A stretch of 55,576 bases of DNA from Oscillospiraceae bacterium (GTDB lineage: Bacteria > Bacillota > Clostridia > Oscillospirales > Acutalibacteraceae): positions 1 to 55,576 of the forward strand of contig SVOH01000014.1 of assembly GCA_015066515.1 (NCBI GenBank). Reading direction: 5' to 3'. The translations under genes and the position numbers were made by a program. Each line of letters starts with the position of its first letter. Position 1 is the first letter of the stretch. Shown piece after piece: positions 7,569 through 14,166 of this stretch. The notes beneath the pieces are model-generated. The model worked only from the letters and a program-made list of their open reading frames with translations. It had not been told where the DNA came from and did not search any database.

Positions 7569-7946
7569 GAGAATATTGAAAAAATATGTCAAATAATTAG
7601 AAAAAGCGGTGAAAAAGTATTAAATATTCTTATAAAACTGACAAAAATTTTATCAAAAAAAGTGGTTAAAAATTTTTGTTTTGTTTTACATAAATATTTT
7701 ATTCAGTTTATGTATGCATATAGTGTTTTCCCACTTATTAACCGAGTTATCCACCGAAATATTGTCGAAAAAGGGCATAAAACCATCAAAATGACCTTTT
7801 TACTGTGGAATACTTGGTGGATAAAGTGGAAAACTTTTATGGTTGTTACAGTTTACATAATGCTTAAAAATGCAAAATTTTCCATAAAAATTGTAACCAT
7901 TTTGTAACTTGATTTTTTAGTGCGTTTAGGCTTGTGCCGTTTAGAA
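7569..7946. other. AT-rich non-coding spacer with a cluster of DnaA-box-like sites
   Basis: No convincing gene is present here. Within it, TTATCCACC occurs on the plus strand at 7747-7755 and on the minus strand at 7816-7824, TATTCCACA on the minus strand at 7804-7812, and TTTTCCACT on the minus strand at 7825-7833. TTTTCCCAC lies near 7727. All are one to three changes from the DnaA box TTATCCACA. The flanks are long A/T runs that could unwind. The rpmH-rnpA cluster, often beside oriC, lies 3 kb away. However, dnaA/dnaN are absent and the gene orientation does not support an origin here, so this is only a candidate DnaA-binding region. Confidence 0.4.
7892..7908 (+). promoter_or_regulatory. 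WalR-like direct repeat TGTAAC-N5-TGTAAC
   Basis: TGTAAC at 7892-7897 and again at 7903-7908 (11-bp period) matches the WalR/YycF consensus TGTWAH-N5-TGTWAH. The same arrangement occurs at the M23 peptidase promoter (36122-36138). No gene starts directly downstream, so the target is unclear. Confidence 0.35.
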
Positions 7947-8174
7947 CTAAAAAAGTATATAGGCAAGGGCAAAAACGAGCAGCATATCTGCTTTGTCACT
8001 ATACAATATATACATTAGCGCGAGTATAACCAGAGTATCTGAATCGAGCGATAATAGAGTGGAATTGAATATGTTATTTTGTTGAGTGGGTGATTTTTTT
8101 GCGCGTTTATTCATATCGAGCATTTCGGCAATGGCTTTTTGCTTGTTTATAGAATAATTATGCATATCGGTCAT
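7947..8174 (-). CDS. small protein with hydrophobic C-terminus, unknown
   Basis: 75 residues, third gene of a small minus-strand operon. The N-terminal part is polar (MTDMHNYSINKQKAIAEMLD, NKRAKK). The C-terminal 30 residues form a hydrophobic stretch (LVILALMYILYSDKADMLLV) that could be a hairpin of two short membrane segments. It follows the preceding gene with a 23-bp gap. I do not recognise the family. Similar small trios occur in spore-forming Clostridia, to my recollection, but that is not proof of a role. Confidence 0.6.
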   Translation of the reverse strand: MTDMHNYSINKQKAIAEMLDMNKRAKKSPTQQNNIFNSTLLSLDSDTLVILALMYILYSDKADMLLVFALAYILF

Positions 8175-8197
8175 AAACGCAATCAGTCCTTTTAAAA

Positions 8198-8557
8198 TTA
8201 TAATTCAAACATTCCGCTTTCACGTAACAGGGGTAATAGATCAATAAGCTTTAAAAGCTTTATTGCGGTATCCACCTTTTCACGTCTTGGTGCGCTAAGG
8301 TGTGGTTTTAGTGCGAGTAAAAGCTGTGATCGATTATCAAGGTTATTTGATTTTAATTTAGATACAATCGACATTATTTTACTAAGCTGTAGCGGATCAA
8401 TACCTTCACCAAAAAGTGAGTCTGTACCGGCAAGAGGTGGTGTGTTATCGGCTTTTTTACTATCAGTATCTAATATGTTCTCTGCCATTTTTTGAACACG
8501 ACTCATTGTATCGGGGTCGTTGAGTAATTCGGCGAGCTTTTGACTCAAGTCATCCAT
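8198..8557 (-). CDS. conserved Clostridia protein, function unknown
   Basis: 119 residues, soluble. It begins MDDLSQKLAELLNDPDTMSR, followed by VQKMAENIL, a low-complexity Asp/Pro linker, then a helical half with LSKIMSIVSKLKSN, DNRSQLLLALKPHLSAPRRE and KVDTAIKLLKLIDLLPLLRE. The pattern 'short N-terminal helix, linker, LLLALKPHL, KLLKLIDLLPLL' is familiar from small uncharacterised proteins of Clostridia, but no function is known to me. It overlaps the preceding gene by 8 bp, so the two are translationally coupled. Confidence 0.75.
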   Translation of the reverse strand: MDDLSQKLAELLNDPDTMSRVQKMAENILDTDSKKADNTPPLAGTDSLFGEGIDPLQLSKIMSIVSKLKSNNLDNRSQLLLALKPHLSAPRREKVDTAIKLLKLIDLLPLLRESGMFEL

Positions 8558-8759
8558 TTTTTATGTCCCCATTTAAAAATTTAATAAGTTGACGTGCGGT
8601 ATTACTGTTTAATATTTGATTTAATTTGTTTTTATCGGCAATAATCTCTTCTATCTTTTTTCTGTCTGCTGGGTTGATGTTTTTTAAAATATTTTCTGTA
8701 TCACCGCGTTTTGCTGCATCTAAAATATTTTTATCAAGATTGTCAAAATTTTTATTCAT
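8550..8759 (-). CDS. small helical protein, function unknown
   Basis: 69 residues, charged and predicted helical: FDNLDKNILDAAKRGDTENI, then NPADRKKIEEIIADKNKLNQ and a C-terminal NTARQLIKFLNG. The motif 'ILDAAKRGD..NIL..INPADRKKIEEI..D' and the ending 'ARQLIKFLNG' occur in small Clostridia proteins without known function. It is the first gene of the operon. The minus-strand Shine-Dalgarno AGGAGGAATTTCA precedes the ATG at 8759. It faces the divergent yfcE-like gene across about 60 bp of AT-rich promoter region. Confidence 0.7.
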   Translation of the reverse strand: MNKNFDNLDKNILDAAKRGDTENILKNINPADRKKIEEIIADKNKLNQILNSNTARQLIKFLNGDIKNG

Positions 8760-8823
8760 TGAAATTCCTCCTGGAATGAAGTATTATATGTATATATAAT
8801 TTATGATGAAGGCAGGTGCTTTT

Positions 8824-9297
8824 ATGCGGATTGTGGTGATTTCGGATTCGCACGGACACGGTAGTATAGTAGATAGAATTATCCGACGTGAAAGTAGCGC
8901 CGATATTATTATATTTTTAGGTGACGTAACGAGTGATATTGAGGACTTTACATATGAATATACCGATAAGAAGTTTTATATAGTAAGTGGCAATTGTGAT
9001 ATATTTCCAAGCTTTCCGTATACTACTGTAGCGGACGTAAATGGGACAAAAATTTTTATAACACACGGTCATACGCTTGGTGTAAAAAGCAGCACGGCAA
9101 CTTTATCAGCTGCAGCGAGGCAATCTGATTGCAAGATTGCTTTATACGGTCATACACACGTATCCAATATAAAATATGAGGACGGCTTGTATATTGTGAA
9201 TCCCGGTTCTTGTGCACGTTCGCGTGATGGGGGAAACAGTTATGCTGTTATTGACATACGTGACAATGGAATTTTACCGACTATTATAAAAATATGA
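8824..9297 (+). CDS. YfcE/MJ0936-family metallophosphoesterase
   Basis: 157 residues, a compact calcineurin-like phosphodiesterase. The metal-binding motifs occur in order: ISDSHG (D-x-H), FLGDV (GD), SGNCD (GNCD), ITHGH (GH) and YGHTHV (GHTH). The family hydrolyses phosphodiesters in vitro with Mn2+; the physiological substrate is unknown. A frame opens at 8803 (MMKAGAF), but AAGGCAGGTG stands at proper distance before the ATG at 8824, so that start is chosen. In many Firmicutes this gene follows rdgB. Here it precedes glmM and is separated from it by a hairpin. Confidence 0.92.
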   Translation: MRIVVISDSHGHGSIVDRIIRRESSADIIIFLGDVTSDIEDFTYEYTDKKFYIVSGNCDIFPSFPYTTVADVNGTKIFITHGHTLGVKSSTATLSAAARQSDCKIALYGHTHVSNIKYEDGLYIVNPGSCARSRDGGNSYAVIDIRDNGILPTIIKI

Positions 9298-9309
9298 TTG
9301 TATTTATTT

Positions 9310-9343
9310 CCCTCTTTTCCGCATACTATTATGCGAAAGAGGG
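9310..9343 (+). terminator. hairpin between YfcE-like gene and glmM, holding the glmM Shine-Dalgarno
   Basis: CCCTCTTTTCCGCATA (9310-9325) pairs with TATGCGAAAGAGGG (9330-9343) with a small asymmetry, followed by TTTAATT. The AGAGGG of the 3' arm is also the only Shine-Dalgarno-like sequence for the glmM ATG at 9353. Confidence 0.65.
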
Positions 9344-9352
9344 TTTAATTAT

Positions 9353-10738
9353 ATGAAAAACAAATATTTTGGTACAGATGGCTTTCGCGGAGAAGTAAAC
9401 GTTAATTTAACAGCGGAACACGCCTACAAAATTGGCAGATTTCTAGGCTGGTATTTTACCTCGGAACTTTGTAAAGCCGACAAGGCAAAGGCTAAGCCGC
9501 GTATTGTAATAGGTAAAGACACTCGCCGTTCAAGCTATATGCTTGAATATGCACTGTGCTCGGGAATTATTGCGTCGGGCGGGGATGCGTATATATTGCA
9601 CGTAACCACAACTCCCAGTGTGTCATACGTTGTGCGCACGGAGGGTTTTGATTGTGGAATTATGATTACTGCATCGCACAATCCGTTTTTTGATAATGGA
9701 ATTAAGATTATAAACAGATACGGTGAAAAGTTTGATGATTGTGCTGCGGCTCTGATAGAAAAATATATAGATGGCGACCTAAAGGCTTTGGGATTGGATT
9801 GCAATGATTTGCCGCTTGCGCAACGTGAAAAAATTGGCGCTGTAGTTGATTTTGTATCCGGTAGAAACAGATACGTAGGTTACCTTATATCATTGGCATC
9901 TCACTCATACAAGCATTTAAAAATAGGTCTTGATTGTGCAAATGGTGCAAGTTGGAGCATAGCACGGGCAGTATTTGATGCATTGGGAGCCACCACCTAT
10001 GTTGTGGGTGATAAGCCAAACGGAACAAATATAAACGATGGTTGCGGTTCGACTAATATCGATAATTTGCGAAAACTGGTAATAGGACACCATCTAGATG
10101 TTGGATTTGCTTTTGACGGCGATAGTGACCGTTGCATTGCTGTTGATGAAAAAGGTAATACTGTAGATGGAGATAAAATGATGTATATTCTGGCACATCG
10201 TCTTAAGGCTCGGGGGATGTTGTCAAAAGATACGGTAGTAGCTACAGTAATGTCAAACAGTGGTTTTGTAAATAGCCTTAAGCAATCGGGAATAGAGTGT
10301 GAGCTTACCACAGTGGGTGACCGTTTTGTGTACGAAAGAATGCAACAAAAGGACTTTGACTTGGGTGGCGAACAGTCTGGTCATATAATAATTAAAAAAT
10401 ATGCTACAACGGGCGACGGAATACTGACTGCAATAATGATTACAGAAGAACTGTGTGATAAAAAGACAACTCTTTCAAAACTATGTGAAAATGTAAATTT
10501 ATATCCGCAGTTTACAATAAATGTGAAGGTAGCAAACAAAAAAGCCATAATGGAAGACAGTAGCGTTTTAAATGCGGTACGCGAGGTTGAAGAAAAAATA
10601 AACGGTAAAGGAAGAGTACTGCTGCGTGAAAGCGGCACCGAACCTGTAATACGAGTGATGGTAGAGTGTGAAAACGAAGAAAAGTGTCAAGATTACGCAC
10701 GCTACATTGCTGAAAAAATAGAACAGGTCACATCTTAA
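9353..10738 (+). CDS. glmM: phosphoglucosamine mutase (alpha-D-phosphohexomutase family)
   Basis: 461 residues. GlmM converts glucosamine-6-phosphate to glucosamine-1-phosphate for UDP-GlcNAc and peptidoglycan synthesis. All four family signatures are present: N-terminal KYFGTDGFRGEVN, the phosphoserine loop TASHNP (Ser108), the Mg2+ loop FDGDSDRC, the sugar-binding GGEQSGH and the phosphate-binding RESGTEPVIRVMVE. The FGTDGFRG and GGEQSGH forms favour GlmM over phosphomannomutase. The length fits the family (about 445-460). The start is fixed by the N-terminal motif. A strong terminator overlaps its stop codon. Confidence 0.93.
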   Translation: MKNKYFGTDGFRGEVNVNLTAEHAYKIGRFLGWYFTSELCKADKAKAKPRIVIGKDTRRSSYMLEYALCSGIIASGGDAYILHVTTTPSVSYVVRTEGFDCGIMITASHNPFFDNGIKIINRYGEKFDDCAAALIEKYIDGDLKALGLDCNDLPLAQREKIGAVVDFVSGRNRYVGYLISLASHSYKHLKIGLDCANGASWSIARAVFDALGATTYVVGDKPNGTNINDGCGSTNIDNLRKLVIGHHLDVGFAFDGDSDRCIAVDEKGNTVDGDKMMYILAHRLKARGMLSKDTVVATVMSNSGFVNSLKQSGIECELTTVGDRFVYERMQQKDFDLGGEQSGHIIIKKYATTGDGILTAIMITEELCDKKTTLSKLCENVNLYPQFTINVKVANKKAIMEDSSVLNAVREVEEKINGKGRVLLRESGTEPVIRVMVECENEEKCQDYARYIAEKIEQVTS

Positions 10739-10757
10739 ACGATGTGACCTGTTCTAT
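10718..10757. terminator. bidirectional terminator of glmM and the convergent cohesin-like gene
   Basis: A perfect 17-bp stem, ATAGAACAGGTCACATC (10718-10734) with GATGTGACCTGTTCTAT (10741-10757). The loop TTAAAC contains the glmM stop codon. Flanking A and T runs make it bidirectional. Confidence 0.9.
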
Positions 10758-10768
10758 TTTATAAACTA

Positions 10769-12022
10769 TTAGTTCGATTTTTTATTACGAAGTATAAGCA
10801 ATACGCCAAGCACTACTATACCAACACTAAGTATTACGCCCAAGATGGTTGTAATTATTCCTCCCGTTGTAGAAAGGAAAGAGGGCTCTTTATTTTGGGT
10901 GGTAGTGTCATTATTTTGTATAACGCCGGTTGTTACATCGGAACTATTGGGTGTAGTATCTGACGAAGTATTGTTTTCGGGGATGCTATTCTCGGTATCG
11001 GGTTTAATAATTTGCTCATAATCTTCAAATTTTTCTGCTTCTTCAATAGGCACCTTTTCGCCAACAATATTATTTATGTTAGGTTTTTTATTTGGTGCGG
11101 CTTGGTTTGATGTGTCTGATGAAGTGTTGTCAACAGTAATTGATGAAGTATCGCTTCCGGTTAAATTGCTTTCATTTGATGTAATTTCGCTTGAAGAGTC
11201 ATCATCGCTTGGCATATTATCAGACTCCTCCTCGTTAGAAGAATCATCATCGCCGCTTATTTCTTCATAGCTAAAGGTTATTTTGTCGGTAACTGCATCG
11301 CATTTTGTACAGTGACGAGACATTATTCCGTCTTCCTCAGGTGTTGCGGCTTTGTCTACAGTCCACTCCGCTTCAAAATCGTGTGATGCGGGAATATTTT
11401 CTTCCTCAAATGTTGAGCAGCGTTCACATAGTCTGTTTTTAAGTCCTGTAGTTGTACAAGTTGCAGGGTATACTACGTTCCATTCGGTATAATCGTGTCC
11501 TGCGTTTTCACAGGTTTCGGCTACGGTAACACCGCCCGAAGTCACTATTGGTACAACAAATTGCTGCTTAGAGTTCGAAAAACTATTATGAAGCTTTTTT
11601 CCGTGTCGGTCGATATTGCTATTTGCAAGGGCGATAGTGTGTTTTCCGGGAGCGGCATCCTCTTTAACTTCAAATAAGATTGAAATTATTGTGCCATCAG
11701 TAGAATTGTCCTTGTTTTCAACATTTACAAAAGACACATATCCCTTATCACTGTGATCCTTTACAGTATAGCTTGTAAGATAGCCTTTGGAAAAGTTTTT
11801 GTAAACAAGAGAATCGTTGTCGTATGTAATGCAAAAAGCCATCGCCATAATTCCGGGATTGTTGGAAATATCCACATTAATAGTGATAGAATCTCCCGGC
11901 ATAGCATCTGCGCTTGAAACCGTTATCTTTGCGGTATCGGTTGCAGCAAATGCTGAAAGGCAAAAAGAAAAGACAAAAATAGTGCATATAAGTAGGGCAA
12001 AAAGATTTTTTATTACTTTCAT
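10769..12022 (-). CDS. cohesin-domain-like, membrane-anchored surface protein
   Basis: 417 residues. A Sec signal peptide (MKVIKNLFALLICTIFVFSF, cleavage near AFA) is followed by a cohesin-like beta domain at about 27-150 (SADAMPGDSITINVDISNNP ... GIMAMAFCITYDNDSL ... GTIISILFEVKEDA). Residues about 165-250 hold two cysteine-containing repeats of the type GHDYTEW / ATCTTTGLKNRLCERCS common in gut Firmicutes surface proteins. A long Ser/Thr/Asp/Glu-rich linker (about 255-385) leads to a C-terminal membrane helix (GGIITTILGVILSVGIVVLG) and a basic tail RNKKSN. No dockerin or catalytic domain is seen. It may display or bind extracellular partners, but a true cellulosome role cannot be claimed from one domain. 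Confidence 0.82.
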   Translation of the reverse strand: MKVIKNLFALLICTIFVFSFCLSAFAATDTAKITVSSADAMPGDSITINVDISNNPGIMAMAFCITYDNDSLVYKNFSKGYLTSYTVKDHSDKGYVSFVNVENKDNSTDGTIISILFEVKEDAAPGKHTIALANSNIDRHGKKLHNSFSNSKQQFVVPIVTSGGVTVAETCENAGHDYTEWNVVYPATCTTTGLKNRLCERCSTFEEENIPASHDFEAEWTVDKAATPEEDGIMSRHCTKCDAVTDKITFSYEEISGDDDSSNEEESDNMPSDDDSSSEITSNESNLTGSDTSSITVDNTSSDTSNQAAPNKKPNINNIVGEKVPIEEAEKFEDYEQIIKPDTENSIPENNTSSDTTPNSSDVTTGVIQNNDTTTQNKEPSFLSTTGGIITTILGVILSVGIVVLGVLLILRNKKSN

Positions 12023-12171
12023 ACATATACCTCAACATATCTTGTTATTTTACTTTAATATAACATCTATTTGAAAAATTGTCAATTGATTGGGGGCTTT
12101 AGGTAAAAAAACACAAAAACAAAGGGTAAAAGATTTGTGAAAGTTGCCATATAACATTTTCTGTTTTAATA

Positions 12172-12180
12172 TGTTATAAT
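12172..12180 (+). promoter_or_regulatory. extended -10 promoter element of the CarD-family gene
   Basis: TGTTATAAT (TGn plus TATAAT at 12175-12180) stands 23 bp before the start codon. No good -35 box lies at 17 bp, which fits an extended -10 promoter. The upstream tract is A-rich. Confidence 0.5.
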
Positions 12181-12202
12181 TTTATAAGAAGGGGTGAGTG
12201 AC

Positions 12203-12691
12203 TTGTTTAAAATAGGCGATACAGTGGTTTATGGTGCACAAGGTATTTGCAAAATTGATTGTATTGAAACCAAACAAATCGGAAGACAGAAACAGGATTA
12301 TTACGTATTAAAACCAATTTTTAATCAAAACACATCTGTTTTTGTGCCCGTGGATAACGAGGTACTTACCGCCAAAATGCTTAGTGCTTTAACCAAGGCA
12401 CAAATAAATGACTTGGCTAAAAAAGTGACCAATATAGAAATTATTAAAGCAAATGACGAAAATCAAAAACGAGAGTTTTATAAGTCTATATTATCTAGCG
12501 GTAATCGCGAACAGCTAATATCTCTCATAAAAACAGTTCGCCTCGAAAGAGATACTCGACGAGAGGCGGGCAAAAAGCTTAACATAAGCGATGAGCAAAC
12601 GTTGCGCAAGGCGGAGACGCTTTTATATAACGAAATAGCTTTTGTCTGCGGTGTAGAGCCTGATGAAGCTAAAAACATAATAAATATTTAA
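12203..12691 (+). CDS. CarD/CdnL-family transcriptional regulator
   Basis: 162 residues. CarD/CdnL proteins bind the RNA polymerase beta subunit through an N-terminal Tudor-like domain shared with Mfd (TRCF) and stabilise open complexes. The N-terminal half matches: MFKIGDTVVYGAQGICKID, DYYVLKPIF, VFVPVDNE. The rest is a helical DNA-binding domain (LRKAETLLYNEIAFVCGVEP). The reading frame can start at GTG 12194, but the family begins MFKxGD and AAGGGG lies eight bases before the TTG at 12203, so TTG is taken as the start. It is single-gene and terminated by a hairpin. Confidence 0.9.
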   Translation: MFKIGDTVVYGAQGICKIDCIETKQIGRQKQDYYVLKPIFNQNTSVFVPVDNEVLTAKMLSALTKAQINDLAKKVTNIEIIKANDENQKREFYKSILSSGNREQLISLIKTVRLERDTRREAGKKLNISDEQTLRKAETLLYNEIAFVCGVEPDEAKNIINI

Positions 12692-12697
12692 AGTATT

Positions 12698-12739
12698 CGG
12701 TATTTTATGCAAAACTCAAGTATAAAATACCGATTTTTT
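12698..12739 (+). terminator. intrinsic terminator of the CarD-family gene
   Basis: CGGTATTTTAT (12698-12708) pairs with ATAAAATACCG (12722-12732), followed by ATTTTTTC. It isolates this gene from the aromatic operon promoter that begins at 12741. Confidence 0.85.
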
Positions 12740-12740
12740 C

Positions 12741-12769
12741 TTGACAAACTCAAAAAAAGGGAGTAAAAT
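12741..12769 (+). promoter_or_regulatory. sigma-A promoter of the aromatic amino acid operon
   Basis: TTGACA (12741-12746), 17-bp spacer, TAAAAT (12764-12769). It is one of the strongest promoter matches in the window. The predicted start near 12776 places the leader peptide ATG about 25 nt into the transcript. Confidence 0.9.
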
Positions 12770-12800
12770 CTTTCATATACTTTAGAGAGGAGACAAAACT

Positions 12801-12875
12801 ATGCTTTTTAATAATAGCTTTTATTTTTATTACTTTAAGCAGGACTGTCTTACCTCTTTTAAGAAAGCAAATTAA
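12801..12875 (+). CDS. Phe/Tyr-rich leader peptide of the aromatic operon attenuator
   Basis: A 24-codon open frame: MLFNNSFYFYYFKQDCLTSF followed by KKAN and TAA at 12873-12875. A good Shine-Dalgarno (AGAGAGGAG, 12784-12792) lies eight bases before the ATG. Of the first 12 codons, four are Phe and three are Tyr, five of them consecutive with a closing Phe (FYFYYF). This is the classic design of a pheA-type attenuator leader, where shortage of charged tRNA-Phe or tRNA-Tyr stalls the ribosome. The downstream RNA contains mutually exclusive hairpins and a terminator, and the operon makes Phe and Tyr. The peptide itself is not expected to have a function. Confidence 0.88.
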   Translation: MLFNNSFYFYYFKQDCLTSFKKAN

Positions 12876-12905
12876 TTTGCAGCTTAATAGATAAAAGGAC
12901 AGTCC
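12842..12905 (+). promoter_or_regulatory. antiterminator helix of the aromatic operon attenuator
   Basis: GGACTGTC (12842-12849, inside the leader coding sequence just after the Phe/Tyr codons) is complementary to GACAGTCC (12898-12905). Between them lies the small palindrome GCAAATTAATTTGC (12867-12880). The distal strand overlaps the first bases of the terminator's 5' arm, so the two helices exclude each other. A ribosome stalled at FYFYYF leaves 12842-12849 free to pair. A ribosome reaching the stop codon covers it. Confidence 0.75.
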
Positions 12906-12954
12906 GCAACCGTTTGTGCATAAAAATGCATTTTACTCGGTTGGCGGATTTTTT
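12903..12954 (+). terminator. attenuator terminator upstream of the aromatic operon
   Basis: TCCGCAACCG (12903-12912) pairs with CGGTTGGCGGA (12938-12948) with one bulged G, followed by TTTTTT. The loop contains a further small stem (TGCAT/ATGCA). It lies 23 bp before the first structural gene, so it must be read through for operon expression. Confidence 0.85.
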
Positions 12955-12976
12955 CACTTTATTAGGAGATGTGATT

Positions 12977-14161
12977 ATGATAAACAAAAAAATGGCAGAG
13001 CTTGGTAATCAACCGTCGGTAATAAGATCTATATTTGAGTATTCACTCAAACGCAAGGCCGAAATCGGTGCTGAAAACGTGTATGATTTTAGCCTCGGTA
13101 ATCCAAGCATACCGGCACCAAAAATGGTTGACGATACTATAAAAGAATTGGTAGAGTCGGGAGATAGCGTAGCGCTTCACGGTTATACCTCGGCTCAGGG
13201 TGCTATGCCTGTACGTGAGCAGATAGCTGCAAATATAACTGCCCGTTTTGGCTGTGAAGCAAGTGCTAAAAACATCTATATTACTTGTGGTGCCGCCGCT
13301 TCTCTTACATCAACGCTAAAGGCTGTTGTAAACGACGGTGACGAGATAATTCTTTTAGCGCCGTTTTTCCCCGAGTATAACGTGTTTTGCGCCAATACAG
13401 GAGCTAAAACTGTTGCAGTTCTTGGCACGGGAGATAATTTTTCACTCGACTTTGATGCGCTCGACAAAGCAATAAACAAAAACACAGCGGCAATTATTGT
13501 AAACTCACCAAACAATCCAACGGGTGCAATAATTCCCGAAAGCGATATTATAAAGCTTGCTTCTTTGCTTAACAAGAAAAGTCAAGAGCTTGGCAGAGCA
13601 ATTTATATTATTGCCGACGAGCCTTACCGTGAGCTTACCTACGGTGACGAAGTACCGTATATACCGAATTTTTATAATAACACGGTGGTTTGTTATTCAT
13701 ACAGTAAATCATTGTCGCTTCCGGGTGAGCGAATAGGTTACGTGTTTGTGTCACCGAAATGTGACGATGCCGACGATTTGTTTGCCGCAGTTTGTGGTGC
13801 TGCTCGCAGTATGGGTTACGTTTGTGCGCCAAGCCTTATGCAGCGTGTAATTGCTAAATGCGACGGAATGACTGCTGATGTTTCCCTATACAATAAAAAC
13901 CGTGAATTGCTTTACAATTCGCTTAGCGAAATCGGCTACGAGGCTGTAAAACCGCAGGGCGCATTTTACCTGTTTATGAAGGCGCTCGAGGATGACGCAA
14001 ATGCCTTTTGTGAAAAGGCTAAAAAGCACGAGCTTTTGCTTGTTCCGGCTGATAGCTTCGGTGCAAAGGGTTACGTTAGAATTTCGTACTGCGTAGCTTA
14101 TGACACAATTAAAAATTCAATTCCCGCTTTCAAAGCGTTATATGATGAATATAAAGGATAA
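12977..14161 (+). CDS. PLP-dependent class I/II aminotransferase (probable aromatic aminotransferase)
   Basis: 394 residues, fold type I. Key motifs: NSPNNPTGAIIPE, YIIADEPYRELTYGD (Asp and Tyr contacting PLP) and YSYSKSLSLPGERIGY with the Schiff-base Lys at about 244. A conserved arginine in GYVRISYCV near the C-terminus binds the substrate carboxylate. The frame extends to 12914 through the attenuator, but AGGAGATG just before the ATG at 12977 fixes the start. As first structural gene behind a Phe/Tyr attenuator and directly before pheA, it most likely transaminates phenylpyruvate and 4-hydroxyphenylpyruvate (or prephenate). Sequence alone leaves the amino-group specificity open. Confidence 0.88.
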   Translation: MINKKMAELGNQPSVIRSIFEYSLKRKAEIGAENVYDFSLGNPSIPAPKMVDDTIKELVESGDSVALHGYTSAQGAMPVREQIAANITARFGCEASAKNIYITCGAAASLTSTLKAVVNDGDEIILLAPFFPEYNVFCANTGAKTVAVLGTGDNFSLDFDALDKAINKNTAAIIVNSPNNPTGAIIPESDIIKLASLLNKKSQELGRAIYIIADEPYRELTYGDEVPYIPNFYNNTVVCYSYSKSLSLPGERIGYVFVSPKCDDADDLFAAVCGAARSMGYVCAPSLMQRVIAKCDGMTADVSLYNKNRELLYNSLSEIGYEAVKPQGAFYLFMKALEDDANAFCEKAKKHELLLVPADSFGAKGYVRISYCVAYDTIKNSIPAFKALYDEYKG

Positions 14162-14166
14162 TTTTT

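Noticed and set aside
7662-7907. 81-residue open frame in the manA upstream spacer
   Set aside because: Biased Phe/Ile/Lys composition, no Shine-Dalgarno, and it overlaps the DnaA-box-like and WalR-like sites.
7569-7946. Confident call of oriC
   Set aside because: dnaA and dnaN are absent, boxes are imperfect, and the rpmH cluster is transcribed toward the spacer; kept only as a candidate DnaA-binding region.
12914-12976. Upstream start for the aminotransferase
   Set aside because: The extra 21 codons are the attenuator terminator sequence; AGGAGATG places the start at 12977.
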